A stretch of 64,000 bases of DNA, taken from contig CM057224.1 in the NCBI GenBank assembly GCA_029891385.1, forward strand, positions 5,828,001 to 5,892,000, in the 5' to 3' direction. A program made the translations under genes and the position numbers. Shown piece after piece: positions 39,826-50,456 of the stretch. Below the pieces are notes generated by a model. That model had not been told where the DNA came from. It was given only the letters and a program-made list of their open reading frames with translations, and searched no databases. This DNA comes from Erythroxylum novogranatense. Its lineage: Eukaryota; Streptophyta; Magnoliopsida; Malpighiales; Erythroxylaceae. The number at the start of each line of letters is the position of its first letter. Positions within the stretch are counted from its first letter, which is position 1.

Positions 39826-40372
39826 TGTAACATCCCATCACCGATGGGAAGGTTATATTGGTAATTGAGACGGGTTAGGATTTTTACCGCATATTATTGA
39901 GTAAGCATTCTTTTGGCCTCTAATTTTAGAGGAATGGGTCTTTTACATATGCACATATAGGTACATGCATTTATGACATTTTCCCGGCATTTGATTTTGA
40001 ATATGATATGAATTGTGAATTGTGAGATATCTAGATTTGACTATGATTTATTGGGAATTTTGGAATAGTTGAGTTTGAATATTGAATTGGAAATTTTCTG
40101 GACTAATTGCCAATTGATAGCGACTCTTCGGAATTTTCTGAAAAATTCGGGAGAAAAAGTCCAGACCGAAAATTTTCCGAGTGATGGATTGATTGACTGC
40201 ATAGCGCTAGAATAATTGGTAAATGACAATGGAAAAATTTAGATATATGATATTGGAATTTAATATGTCGAGCCATTAAAATTTGGAAACAAATTGGACT
40301 GGAAATGAATTGAAAAGAGAAAGAGATTTAAATGTTTTGCGAGGAAAGAGACAAGAGACTTAGGTGATTAAC

Positions 40373-40382
40373 CTTTAAATAC
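40373..40382 (+). promoter_or_regulatory. TATA-like element, R4 5' LTR
   Basis: TTTAAATACC, repeated at 46688-46697 in the other LTR, about 250 nt before the donor. A weaker match than the TATA boxes of R1 and R5. Confidence 0.4.
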
Positions 40383-40757
40383 CTAAGATTATAAGAGAAG
40401 AGGAAAGAAAGTCCTCCTCCCTAGGGAAAATTTTCCTCTCCTTTGATTGATTCTCCATTTCTTCACCGTGCTTGATCTTTGGCTTGTTGCTTGATAGCTC
40501 CTTCTCCTTGTGTAAAGCCAAGCCTAAATCCTAAGGAAGATGATCGTTGAAGTGGTTTTGGGAGGGAACCGTTGGTGTTAAAGGTTTAGAGGATTTTCAG
40601 AAGATTTGAGGATTTATGCTTAATTGGTAAGTTAATGGGTTTAATGTTGCTGATTTGTTAGTTTGATGCATGCATGGGTTTAATTGAGAAAGTTTGGGGT
40701 AGTTTTAGCTAAGTTATTACTTGACTTAGAGAGAGAATGGCGAAAAACTGATCGGAG

Positions 40758-40993
40758 AAGACGACCTGCGACTCGCACGTTGCGACGTGCGCGAAGCCTC
40801 GCCGCGGCGAATCAAAATTTAATTCGTCACGGCGAGCGAGATGGAAGACGTCACGGCGAGCTTAAAATGTTTCACGCCGAGGCAAGCTCCCTTCGACGTC
40901 GCGGCGAGCTCGAGTTTTCATCCCACGTCGAGTCCTCTCCCGTGCGTCGCGGCAAGCCCGCGACGAACGTCATTACACGTCGCGGCGAGGGGC
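40758..40993 (+). repeat. CpG-rich CGCGGCGAG repeat block, 5' LTR
   Basis: Degenerate copies of GTCGCGGCGAGC at irregular spacing, about 130 nt into the putative intron, in AT-rich surroundings. Several copies read CACGGCGAG or CGCGGCAAG, consistent with CpG deamination relative to the 3' LTR copy. Confidence 0.75.
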
Positions 40994-41935
40994 CTTTTTT
41001 TGAACTGATTTAAATTGGTTTTTGAGGCATAGCTAATGGTGCAGACCTCCGATTGAGGTAATGTTTGAGTCGTTATGATCTAGAGAAAGAGGTCTACAAT
41101 TGATGTGAAGAATGAAAGTTTGAATTTAAATTAGTAGGATCGCAATTAGTGAGAGAAAGTTAAGGATGTGATTGTATTGCACCTAAAGATTGTTTCTTAA
41201 CAATTGGAGTATAATGTGAGACGTTGAAAATAAATTCAATGCTACTGGGAATTTTAGAAACTGAGCATAATGGTTGAATTTGATTATAGATTTTGAGGTA
41301 GTACCTTAGTGAGTTTGACGTGATAAATTGACTGAATATTAGAAATGGAATTGGTGGAGTTTTGTAATATGTTATTGAATTTGAATTGAGTCATTATTGA
41401 GCATTTGAGTAAAAGGTTAGAATGTGGCAAAAGAAAATCAAATGGGAAGTAGTACTGGGAAAGTCATGAATAGCCATCGTACATTTTTATTTAAGACATG
41501 TGCATCATTGAATTTCTATGATTGTGCATTTTGTAATGGAAATTATTTGAAAGTTATAGAGGCTCCGATGGATCGATATTCCATGATATTGCTGGGACTT
41601 CCAGGCAGTAGCTCGGAAGTTACAGGTGAGTAACCTAGTTGGTTCCTCAATCTATGTGTGTTTAATATTATGCATTGATGCCATGTGGAGATAATGGATG
41701 GATATGTGTGTTTGATTTTGATTGATTTCGGACCATGGGTGTCCGAAATATTGGGAACTTAATATTGAAGTGTTATTGTGTGTAAATGATTATGAATGCA
41801 TCAATGAAATAAATTGTAAATATATATGACTGAAATTCAGGACCGAAGGTCCTAAGGAATGGGAACATGTAACTGATTGTAAATGTAAATTGGAACATGT
41901 GCATTCATGCATAAAGGCATGATCAGATAATGGCA

Positions 41936-42115
41936 GTTGTGACCGGAGCAGCCAACGTGTTACAGATCTTTAAGCTCAACGCACAGGGCTCCGTGCCCAA
42001 CGAATTTCAGAGCCACTGGCTCAACGTATCAGGGCATTCAGGCCCAACGTATTCAGAGCCACAGGCTCAACGCAATGTGCCCGTCACTGGGACAGTTCAG
42101 ATGCACGGTCACAAC
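41936..42115 (+). other. Branched hairpin domain, R4 5' LTR
   Basis: Closed by GTTGTGACCG (41936-41945) and CGGTCACAAC (42106-42115), a perfect 10-bp inverted repeat. Inside are short hairpins GGGC-TCCGT-GCCC, GAGCC-ACT-GGCTC and GAGCC-ACA-GGCTC, separated by CAACGTAT-type linkers. Confidence 0.65.
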
Positions 42116-42766
42116 AACGTAATGAAAATGGAAAGTGTCACATGTGCATTGCATATACAATTGATTGAATGTAAATTGTATTAAAGGCAAAACGCCTTAT
42201 ATTGGTAAGATAGAACGCATGTGATATTTTTGAATGTGCTAATATGTGATATTCTGTGAATTGTGTGAATATGCATTAGTTGAGTGAACCATCGATGATG
42301 GTTTCTCACTGAGTTCGCAAAATCACCCAACATTGCAATTATTTTTTAGGAATTGAAGAGTACCCCGTTAAACACACGGGAGTATGTTTACTGTAAGCAA
42401 GACAGAGTTTGAGGTCGGGATCAGTTTCACATCTGCATTAGAGTCATTTGGTATTATTGTAAATTTGTAATTCTGCAAATCCCACATATTAGTACCGTTA
42501 TTGTATTGGGCCTAATTTTGGCTATGGATAACGTGTGTATGAATTGATTTATGACTAGATTTGTTTTATGATCGAAAATGATTTCGTATTAAAGCGGGCT
42601 CAAATTATTTACTGATATCTACGCACTCGACTGTTTTTCAAAAAGAAAAATGTATTACTGAGTTTTTAGACTGTTTTGACTGTTCTAGCATACCACTCTC
42701 GTGAGGCACGGGCTTGGATATCACCCTCGATTTTGGGTTTGGGTCTTGCGGGAGTGGGATGCTACA

Positions 42767-42905
42767 TTTGTGGTATCAGAGCCCAGAAGTACAATCTTAC
42801 ATGGGCTTTCTGAAAAATGTGTCAAGTTACATGCATTTAAGTCATGTCACGGCAGACAGTGACATTGATCCCCAGTCTAGCATATGAGTCACATGCATGA
42901 GCATG
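42767..42905 (+). promoter_or_regulatory. PBS and conserved leader, R4
   Basis: TGGTATCAGAGCC at 42771-42783, four bases after the LTR, is a perfect plant initiator tRNA-Met primer site. The following 120 bp, including AGAAGTACAATCTTACAT and GTGTCAAGTTACATGCA, is conserved in R1. Confidence 0.85.
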
Positions 42906-45900
42906 TATCAGTCATTTAAGCAGTTAGAAATAGTAAGGAAAATGGTAATATGTTGGAAAGTGATAAATGGAAGTTGTGGATATCGTGAAATAAGAAAAAA
43001 TGTAGGGTTCGATTTGACAGATGAAGATTTAGTGTATTAGTACTGATGGATATGTTATGAAATACAGTATTAGAGTTATATTAGGTATATCCTTGAATGT
43101 GGAATAAAAAAAAGTTATAGTTGTGGATTGATAGAGGAAAATAGAGATATGATAATGGCAAGATTTCAAGTGTCCTACGATCTTGAGAAGTTATCATTGG
43201 GTTTGATTATCGTGACGAGAGTTATGAATAATGATGTATGACTTTGATTCAATTTATGTTAGTAGGAAACCCAGAATGATTGTATATCTATGATATTGAT
43301 TTAAGTGCGAAAATACAGAGGTAAGATGGAATAACGAAAAGATTGAAATGTAAGATAATGAAAATGGTAGATGAAAAAGTTGTCAAGGTTTAGTTGATTG
43401 CCCTCGTAATACACACCTGATTATGGGAGCCCCATGGTAAGTGGAACTATTAAGCTAAACTGTCTCATATGTGTGGAGATGATATCGGAATCAATTAGTG
43501 AGTTAGTGGATGACTGCCAGTTATAGTTCTTAAAGTTTAAAGTTCAATATGAGTTAGAATAAGAAATGAAAGTGTTTATAGTGATCAATTGGGAATGAAT
43601 TGAAATTGTTATATGTTAAGGACATGATCATGGTAAAATCCTCACGATTGAGGAAAGTTACAAAAAGGGAGAGTGTTGTTAAAAATCAAATGAGATCAAG
43701 GTTTCCTTAGCGAAAATGATTAATTGGTGAGTTGTCCTACATCTGTCTCTCGATATGATGTAATGATTTTGATGGTATTTACTTCACTGAATTTTATTGA
43801 AAAGGATGTTATGATTTATATGTTTTGAGGCATAATTGATCTTTATGGGATATTATGAGTTATAACTAAAATTGATTTTCTAAGGCATTGAGATTGACTG
43901 ACAAGAAATGTGATGACTGTTGATGATTAGGAATTTTATGAGCGGTATCGATGAAAGTATTGAGAAATGTTCTTGCAAAGAAGAGTTTCCCTGAAATGGA
44001 TTAAGTCGATCAGATGATTCAATTGAACGAAATATCAATGATAGGAAAAATCTGATATTAATTTGAAATGCATTAAAAGTCATTACTGGGAGTCCTAATC
44101 TTAGTGGAGACTCAAGTGTAAGAGATAGAATATTCTACAAAAAAAATGTACATTATATTGATGAGAAAATTCCGATTATGTAAGAGAATTACTGAATATC
44201 ATGGAAATATTAATTGCGAATATGAGAAGAATATAGGTTTGTGTAATTATGTTCTGAAAGTACGAGATTGATATAATGAATGTTTATTTAACCCAGGGAG
44301 TGATCTATCGCAAAAAAAAAAATCGGTTATGTGGAGAAATTAGGGTAAAGGAACATATGTCATAATATGTTATGATGAAACAGAGAAAATTATAAAAAAA
44401 TTGTTCCTCATTGGAGACATTCGATATTTAAAGAATTATATGAAGCAATTATGGGTATAAGGATGTATTACTGAAGATTAAAGTGTCTCAATTGTATTTA
44501 AATCAGAAAGTGAGTATGATCACTGATGATCGATCAAACGTATTTGTAAAATGAAGAAGATAAATTGGCACCGTTGAGGAAATTTTATATCATGCAAGTT
44601 TCATAAGAGTGAATCTTAACATGATCGAATGAATAGTGGATGAATTAGTATACGAACATGGTATATTGGGAGACTTAATGACGATAGAGGTGACGATAAA
44701 ATGCGAAATTTGAAGGGACATATGTATATGTGATTTGGAGTTATTTAGAACTAGTTGTATGCTGGATATGTGTAAATGGTTTGACTGATGACTATAAAAG
44801 AGACTTTTGGAGAAATTTTACAAATTGAGTATTGATCGTGTTGCTTTAAATTGGAGATTTTGCTATATATATACTGAAGTGTCCCAGTAAAGGTTGTGAT
44901 GCAATTTATTGAAATTTTGTTGCTTTAAAAATCTTGGAGACATTAATTGTACATAAACATTTTGAAGTTGTCCATGGATATGCAAATCGATAATGGTCAA
45001 GAGATTTCGGGAAATTGAATGATTTGAAAAGGATTAAACGATTGATTATTTCAAACTAAGCTAGTGATGCAATTCAATGGATTGAGCAGAAAATTTCAAT
45101 GGCAGAAGATCACAATTCGGGCGATAAGCTTGTATTACTGAGTGCAAACTATCGATCGAGTAAAGGGGCAAAAAGAGTGTATTATTAATTATTGGAATTC
45201 CAAATCAGTTGTGTATATAAAGGATTGGCAAAGACCAAATTAAAGTGTTTGAAATTTGCGAACCTTATCGAGGAATTTAAAATAACTTCAAGTGTTGAGG
45301 AAAGTGATATGTATCGACTAAGAATATGTGCAGTACAGACTAAAGAAACTATTAGAAAAATCACAAGGATAGTAAATGTACATCGAAAGAGTAATGGATG
45401 GTTTAGAGGGTAAAATCGAATGATTATTTATGTGATTAACCAACAGACTTGACTATTGGAAACAAATGTTAACTTGGTATTGTGGGGTTCATAGGGACAT
45501 GAAATTGATGTATAGTCCAGATTGATTGAGGACATAACAATTGTTGAATGGGTGACACCATTTGAACGGTGAATCATGTTGATGAGTAAAATGAATCTGT
45601 AATGGGGATTAGGAAATCCAAGTAAAAGGGCAATGATTCGAGTGGATCGAGGCTATTAGAATCTTATGAGATTAATGTTTTAACTCTGAGGAGATGTAAT
45701 TTGATGTGTGATTAATGAAGTACTTCAAAGTGTATCGCCTCGGCCAAGATACACTGAAAAAGCGATAAAGGCTTTTATAAGTGGCCTCTATATGACTGTG
45801 GTGTGAATAGAACTAAGAATTTGTAATTCAGTAAAGAAGGATTTGGATTCTCAAAGTATTACGTGAACAGGACTAGGAAACATTGTTATGATCTGATATG

Positions 45901-46100
45901 GGGGTTATTGATACCAGAAGTAAAGAATTGGGAGAAAACTTAAGAAAACAGTAAGACAGTGTAAAGTTAAAGAAAGATGAATGGTTAATTGATTGTTTTG
46001 ATTGCAGTTAATTGGCAGAAATTACTCGTGTAGTGAAATAAGTGGAAAACAGAGAGTCAATGATCGAAAAGATTCCCCTGCTTTCCTAATCAATCGTATA

Positions 46101-46140
46101 TGAAATTTCGAGGATGAAATTTTTTTTTGGAGGGGAGAAT
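46101..46140 (+). other. Pol-end relic and polypurine tract, R4
   Basis: AATTTCGAGGATGAAATT translates to NFEDEI, then TTTTTGGAGGGGAGAA is the polypurine tract directly before the LTR at 46141. NFEDEI...GGE is a known end of plant gypsy pol; no pol precedes it here. Confidence 0.75.
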
Positions 46141-47071
46141 TGTAACATCCCGTCACCGATGAGAAGGTTATATTGGTAATTGAGACGGGTTAGGATTTTT
46201 ATCCCATATTATTAACTGAGCATTCTTTTGGCCTCTAATTTTAGAGGAATGGGTCTTTTGCATATGCACATATAGGTACATGCATTCACGACATTTTCCC
46301 GGCATTTGATTTTGAATATGATATGAATTGTGAATTGTGAGATATCTAGATTTGACTATGATTTATTGGGATTTTTAGAATAGTTGAGTTTGAATATTGA
46401 ATTGGAAATGTTCTGGACTAATTGCCAATTGATAACGACTCTTTGAAACTTTCTGGAAAATTCGGGAGAAAAAGTTCGGACTGGAAATTTTTCGAGTAAC
46501 GGATTGATTGACTGCATGCTAGAATAATTGGTAAATGGCAATGGAAAAATTTAGATATATGATATTGGAGTTTAATATGTCGAGCCATTGAAATTTGGAG
46601 ACAAATTGGACTAGAAATGAATTGAAAAGAGAAAGAGATTTAAATGTTTTGCGAGGAAAGAGACAAGAGACTTAGGTGATTAACCTTTAAATACCTAAGA
46701 TTATAAGAGAAGAGGAAAGAAAGTCTTCCTCCCTAGGTCAAATTTTCCTCTCCTTCGATCGATTCTCCGTTTCTTCACCGTGCTTGATCTTTGGCTTATT
46801 GCTTGATAGCTCCTTCTCCTTGTGTAAAGCCAAGCCTAAATCCTAAGGAAGATGATCTTTGAAGTGGTTTTGGGAGGAAACCGTTGGTGTTAAAGGTTTA
46901 GAGGATTTTCAGAAGATTTGAGGATTTATGCGTAATTGGTAAGTTAATGGGTTTAATGTTGCTGATTTGTTAGTTTGATGCATGCATGGGTTTAATTGTG
47001 AAAGTTTGGGGTAGTTTTAGCTAAGTTATTACTTGACTTAGAGAGAGAATGGAGAAAAACTGATCGGAGAA

Positions 47072-47322
47072 GACGACCTGCGACTCGCACGTCGCGACGT
47101 GCGCGAAGCCTCTCTGCGGCGAATCAAAATTTAATTCGTCATGGCGAGCGAGATGGAAGACATCGCGGCGAGCTTAAAACGATTCACGCCGCGACGAGCT
47201 CCCTTCGATGTCGCGGCGAGCTCGAATTTTCCACGCCACGTCGAGTCCTCTCCCGTGCGTCGCGGCGAGCCCCAAGGAAAACGTTCGCCGCGGCGAGCGT
47301 CATTGCACGTCGCGGCGAGGGA
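47072..47322 (+). repeat. CpG-rich CGCGGCGAG repeat block, 3' LTR
   Basis: Five exact CGCGGCGAG copies begin at 47164, 47212, 47261, 47289 and 47311, plus degenerate ones. The spacings are 48, 49, 28 and 22 bp. The block keeps more CpG than its 5' LTR counterpart. The 65-codon ORF across it is composition-driven. Confidence 0.8.
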
Positions 47323-48276
47323 CCTTTTTCTGAACTGATTTAAATTGGTTTTTGAGGCATAACTAATGGTGCAGACCTCCGATTGAGGTAATGTTTGATT
47401 CGTTATGATCTAGAGAAAGAGGTCTACAATTTATGTGAATAATGAAAGTTTGAATTTAAATTAGTAGGATCGCAATTAGTGAGATAAAGTTAAGGATGTG
47501 ATTGTATTGCACCTAAAGATTGTTTCTTAACAATTGGAGTATAATGTGAGACGTTGAAAATAAATTCAATGCTACTGGGAATTTTATAAACTGAGCATAA
47601 TGGGTGAATTCGATTATAGATTTTAAGGTAATGCCTTAGCAAGTATGACGTGATAAATTGACTGAATATTAGAAATGGAATTGGTGGAGTTCTGTAATAT
47701 GTTATTGAATTGGAATTGAGTCATTATTGAGCATTTGAGTAAAAGGTTAGAATGTGGCAAAAGAAAATCAAATGGGAAGTAGTACCAGGAAATTCATGAA
47801 TAGCCATCGTACATTTTTATTTAAGACATGTGCATCATTGAATTTTTGTGATTGTGCATTTTGTAATGGAAATTATTTGACTGTTATAGAGGCTCCGATG
47901 GATCGATATTCCACGGATATTGCTGGGACTTCCAGGCAGTAGCTCGGAAGTTACAGGTGAGTAACCTAGTTGGTTCCTCAATCTATGTGTGTGTAATATT
48001 ATGCATTGATGCCATGTGGAGATAATGGATGGATATGTGTGTTTGATTTTGATTGATTTCGGACGATGGGTGTCCGAAATATTGGGAACTTGATATTGAA
48101 GTGCTATTGTGTGTAAATGATTATGAATGCATTAATGAAATAAATTGTAAATGTATATGACTGAAATTCCGGACCGAAGGTCCGAAGGAATGGGAAATGA
48201 CATTGAAATGTAACTGATTGTAAATGTAAATTGGAACATGTGCATTCATGCATAAAGGCATGATTAGATAATGGCA

Positions 48277-48443
48277 GTTGTGACCGGAGCGATAACGACA
48301 TGAGCTTTAAGCTCGATGCACGAGGCTTCGCGCCTAACGTATTTCGAGCCACCGCTCAACGTATCGAGCATTCGCACCCAATGTATTGAGCCACGGGCTC
48401 AACGCAATTGCCCGTCATGATAGCCAGAGCACACGGTCACAAC
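48277..48443 (+). other. Branched hairpin domain, R4 3' LTR
   Basis: Same closing stem as the 5' LTR (GTTGTGACCG 48277-48286, CGGTCACAAC 48434-48443). The interior has diverged far more than its flanks, with repeated one-base differences (TTCGAGCC for TTCAGAGCC, ATCGAG for ATCAGGG). Confidence 0.6.
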
Positions 48444-49095
48444 AACATAATGAAAATGGAAAGTGTCACGTGTGCATCGCATATACAATTGATTAAATAT
48501 AAATTGTATTAAAGGCGAAACGCCTTATATTTGTAAGATAGAACGCATGTGATATTTCTGAATGTGCTAATATGTGATATTCTGTGAATTGTGTGAATAT
48601 GCATGAGTTGAGTGAACCATCGATGATGGTTTCTCACTGAGTTCGCAAACTCACCCAATATTGCAATTATTTTTCAGGAATTGAAGAGTACCCCGTTAAA
48701 CACACGAGAGTATGTTTACTGTAAGCAAGACAGAGTTTGAGGTCGAGATCAGTTTCACATCTGCATTAGAGTTATTCGGTATTATTGTAAATTTGTAATT
48801 CTGCAAGTCCCGCAGATTAGTACCGTTATTGTATTGGGCCCAATTTTGGCTATGGATAACGTGTGTATGAATTGATTTATGACTGGATTTATTTTATGAT
48901 CGAAAATGATTTCGTATTAAAGCGGGCTGAAATTATTTACCGATATCTACGCACTCGACTGTTTTTCAAAAAGAAAAATGTATTACAAAGTTTTTAAACT
49001 GTTTTGACTGTTTTAGCATACCACCCTCGTGAGGCACGGGCTCGGATATCACCCTCGATATCGGGTTTGGGTCTTGCGGGGGGTGAGATGCTACA

Positions 49096-49100
49096 ATGTC
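49096..49100. repeat. Target-site duplication ATGTC (right), R4
   Basis: Exact repeat of 39821-39825. Gag zinc-knuckle sequence resumes immediately after it on the minus strand. Confidence 0.92.
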
Positions 49101-49975
49101 TCCTCTCACAATGCTCACACACTGGAGGAAGCTGCCCTACACCTCGACCATTGCCGCTGCCAGTCTGCACAAATCTCCCTCTCTGCCCATACCCAGGCTG
49201 TCTAGACCCTCCAGGTGACCTGAAAGCCCTGCTCTAGCGCTTACTATAGCCTCTACCAGAACTGCCCTGACTCCCACTCGGCCTCTTCCTTCTGGACACC
49301 TGACCTATCTCTGCCTGTCTTTGCCTCATAAGCTGCTTAACCCGCACTGCAGCAGCTCTCAGGTCAACGAAGGTACCCATATCAGATCGGGCCAATCTAG
49401 TACGGATCTCTATGTTGAGGCCATGCTCAAACCTCCGACATCTATCAGCCTCAGTCGAGATCAAAGCAGTAGCATATCCCATCAGCTCAATAAACCGAAC
49501 CTCATACTCCGCCACAGTCATCCTACCCTGTCTCAGCTCTAAAAATTCCTGCATCTTCATCTCCAAATACACCTTGGGCATATAATTATCTCTGAAAGCC
49601 CTTATAAAATCCTCCCATGTCAGTGGGCAAGGCCTGGTGGTACTGCCCGGGACAGTCTTCCACCACTAATAGGCTGGGCCCTACAGAAGAGAGACTACAT
49701 AGTCAAAGCGCTCATCTGCATCACAATCCATCTGGTCGAAGACTCTCTTAGTCCTCGGCCATCCCTCCCTCAGCAGAGTGCATTCAAAAAATCTACAAAG
49801 AAATCTATGCTTGCATGATCTGTCATACCTCCTCTCCTGTCTCACGGGAACTCTGGAGGTAGCTCCTCAGATCGAGACACCGAGGACTCTCTACTAGCTC
49901 CGACAGATCCCTGGTCAACTGGCTGATCTATCTGATCACCAAGAACGGATGACCTATAACCAAACAATAATTCCG
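49101..49975 (-). pseudogene. Gypsy gag, N-terminal and central part, broken
   Basis: The reading from 49581 to 49234 shows a retrotransposon gag domain: YLEMKMQEFLELRQGRMTV, AEYEVRFIELMGYA and RRFEHGLNIEIRTRLA. Upstream, to about 49975, the same frame continues with WEDFIRAFRDNY and a LL*GPAY*WW segment containing two stops, and another stop further up. A stop at 49234 precedes a Gly/Arg-rich stretch and the first zinc-knuckle cysteines (CEHC), which run into the R4 target site. Gag would form the particle shell and bind RNA. No convincing start codon survives. It joins the segment at 38705-39825 across the R4 insertion. Confidence 0.85.
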
Positions 49976-50046
49976 ATTAGTTTATGCATTTCTCACAATA
50001 ATTCAAGCCTAATTACGTACTAGTCCCCCAACAGATGCCAAACCAT

Positions 50047-50058
50047 GCTCTGATACCA
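50047..50058 (-). promoter_or_regulatory. Primer-binding site of the gypsy element
   Basis: TGGTATCAGAGC on the minus strand, five bases inside the LTR end at 50064; a perfect tRNA-iMet complement. Confidence 0.9.
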
Positions 50059-50456
50059 CCTAATATAGCGCCCCCTTACCGTAGAGTACCCACCGGAACA
50101 CCCGTAGGTCATTCCGGTACATATCCTACGATAAGAGAGGACTACAGACAAACAACTCTAAACTCCACATGGCATCACAGTAATAAAACAGTAATATGAA
50201 ATTGAAACTTTTAAAAACCAAACTGTGTTCCATTTCATTTCATCAGACTCAGCAATTTATACAACTGTTAGTGTTCTCAGTCTGTACATCACTCTGAACA
50301 CTTAACCCAAAAATACTATATACAATAAGACAAAAATAGCAGTCCTAACTAGGTCATCTCAAAAGAAATCCCAGCTGACCGACCTTTGAGCCATAGCCTC
50401 TCTCGCCAACTGATCTACACGCGCTCTACGGTCTCTGGAGCTATCGACCTCTCGAT

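Larger units (their letters stand above)
40627..42349 (+). other. Putative LTR-resident intron, R4 5' LTR
   Basis: Donor TAATTG|GTAAGTTAATG (40627) and acceptor TTGCAATTATTTTTTAG|GAATTG (42349). The 3' LTR has the better acceptor TTTTTCAG. Length 1723 nt. Confidence 0.5.
39826..42766 (+). mobile_element. R4 5' LTR (2941 bp)
   Basis: From TGTAACATCCCATCACC to GGGATGCTACA. In order: U3, TATA-like TTTAAATACC (40373-40382), leader, donor (40627), CpG-rich block (40758-40993), hairpin domain (41936-42115), stem-loop, acceptor (42349), U5. Short ORFs at 40684-41013 and 41930-42184 coincide with the CpG block and the hairpin domain and are not conserved as frames in the other LTR. Confidence 0.92.
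42767..46140 (+). mobile_element. R4 interior, non-coding (3374 bp)
   Basis: No gag or pol domain; the longest ORF (45192-45413, 73 codons) matches nothing I recognise. C-poor on the sense strand. Parts align with the R5 interior (for example GACTCAAGT near 44110 and 56867). It ends with NFEDEIFF codons overlapping the polypurine tract. Confidence 0.85.
46939..48677 (+). other. Putative LTR-resident intron, R4 3' LTR
   Basis: Donor TAATTG|GTAAGTTAATG and acceptor CAATTATTTTTCAG|GAATTG. The stem-loop GAGTT-CGCA-AACTC precedes the acceptor by about 25 nt. Length 1739 nt. Confidence 0.5.
39826..49095 (+). mobile_element. Complete non-autonomous LTR element R4 (9270 bp)
   Basis: Two direct LTRs (39826-42766 and 46141-49095) with TGTAAC...GCTACA ends, a PBS for tRNA-iMet, a polypurine tract and a perfect 5-bp target duplication. 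The 3.37 kb interior is non-coding. This is a LARD-like element inserted into the gag zinc-knuckle codons of the gypsy element, in opposite orientation. Confidence 0.92.
46141..49095 (+). mobile_element. R4 3' LTR (2955 bp)
   Basis: TGTAACATCCCGTCACC to GAGATGCTACA. Visibly very similar to the 5' LTR except in the hairpin domain (48277-48443) and CpG block (47072-47322). Putative intron 46939-48677. Confidence 0.92.

Noticed and set aside
39425..39868. 147-codon plus-strand ORF
   Set aside because: Antisense to the gag-protease linker and running into the R4 LTR start; a shadow of the pol pseudogene.
40684..41013. 109-codon Arg-rich ORF, with a 65-codon counterpart at 47141-47338
   Set aside because: Caused by the CpG-rich CGCGGCGAG block; the frame differs between the two LTRs of the same element.
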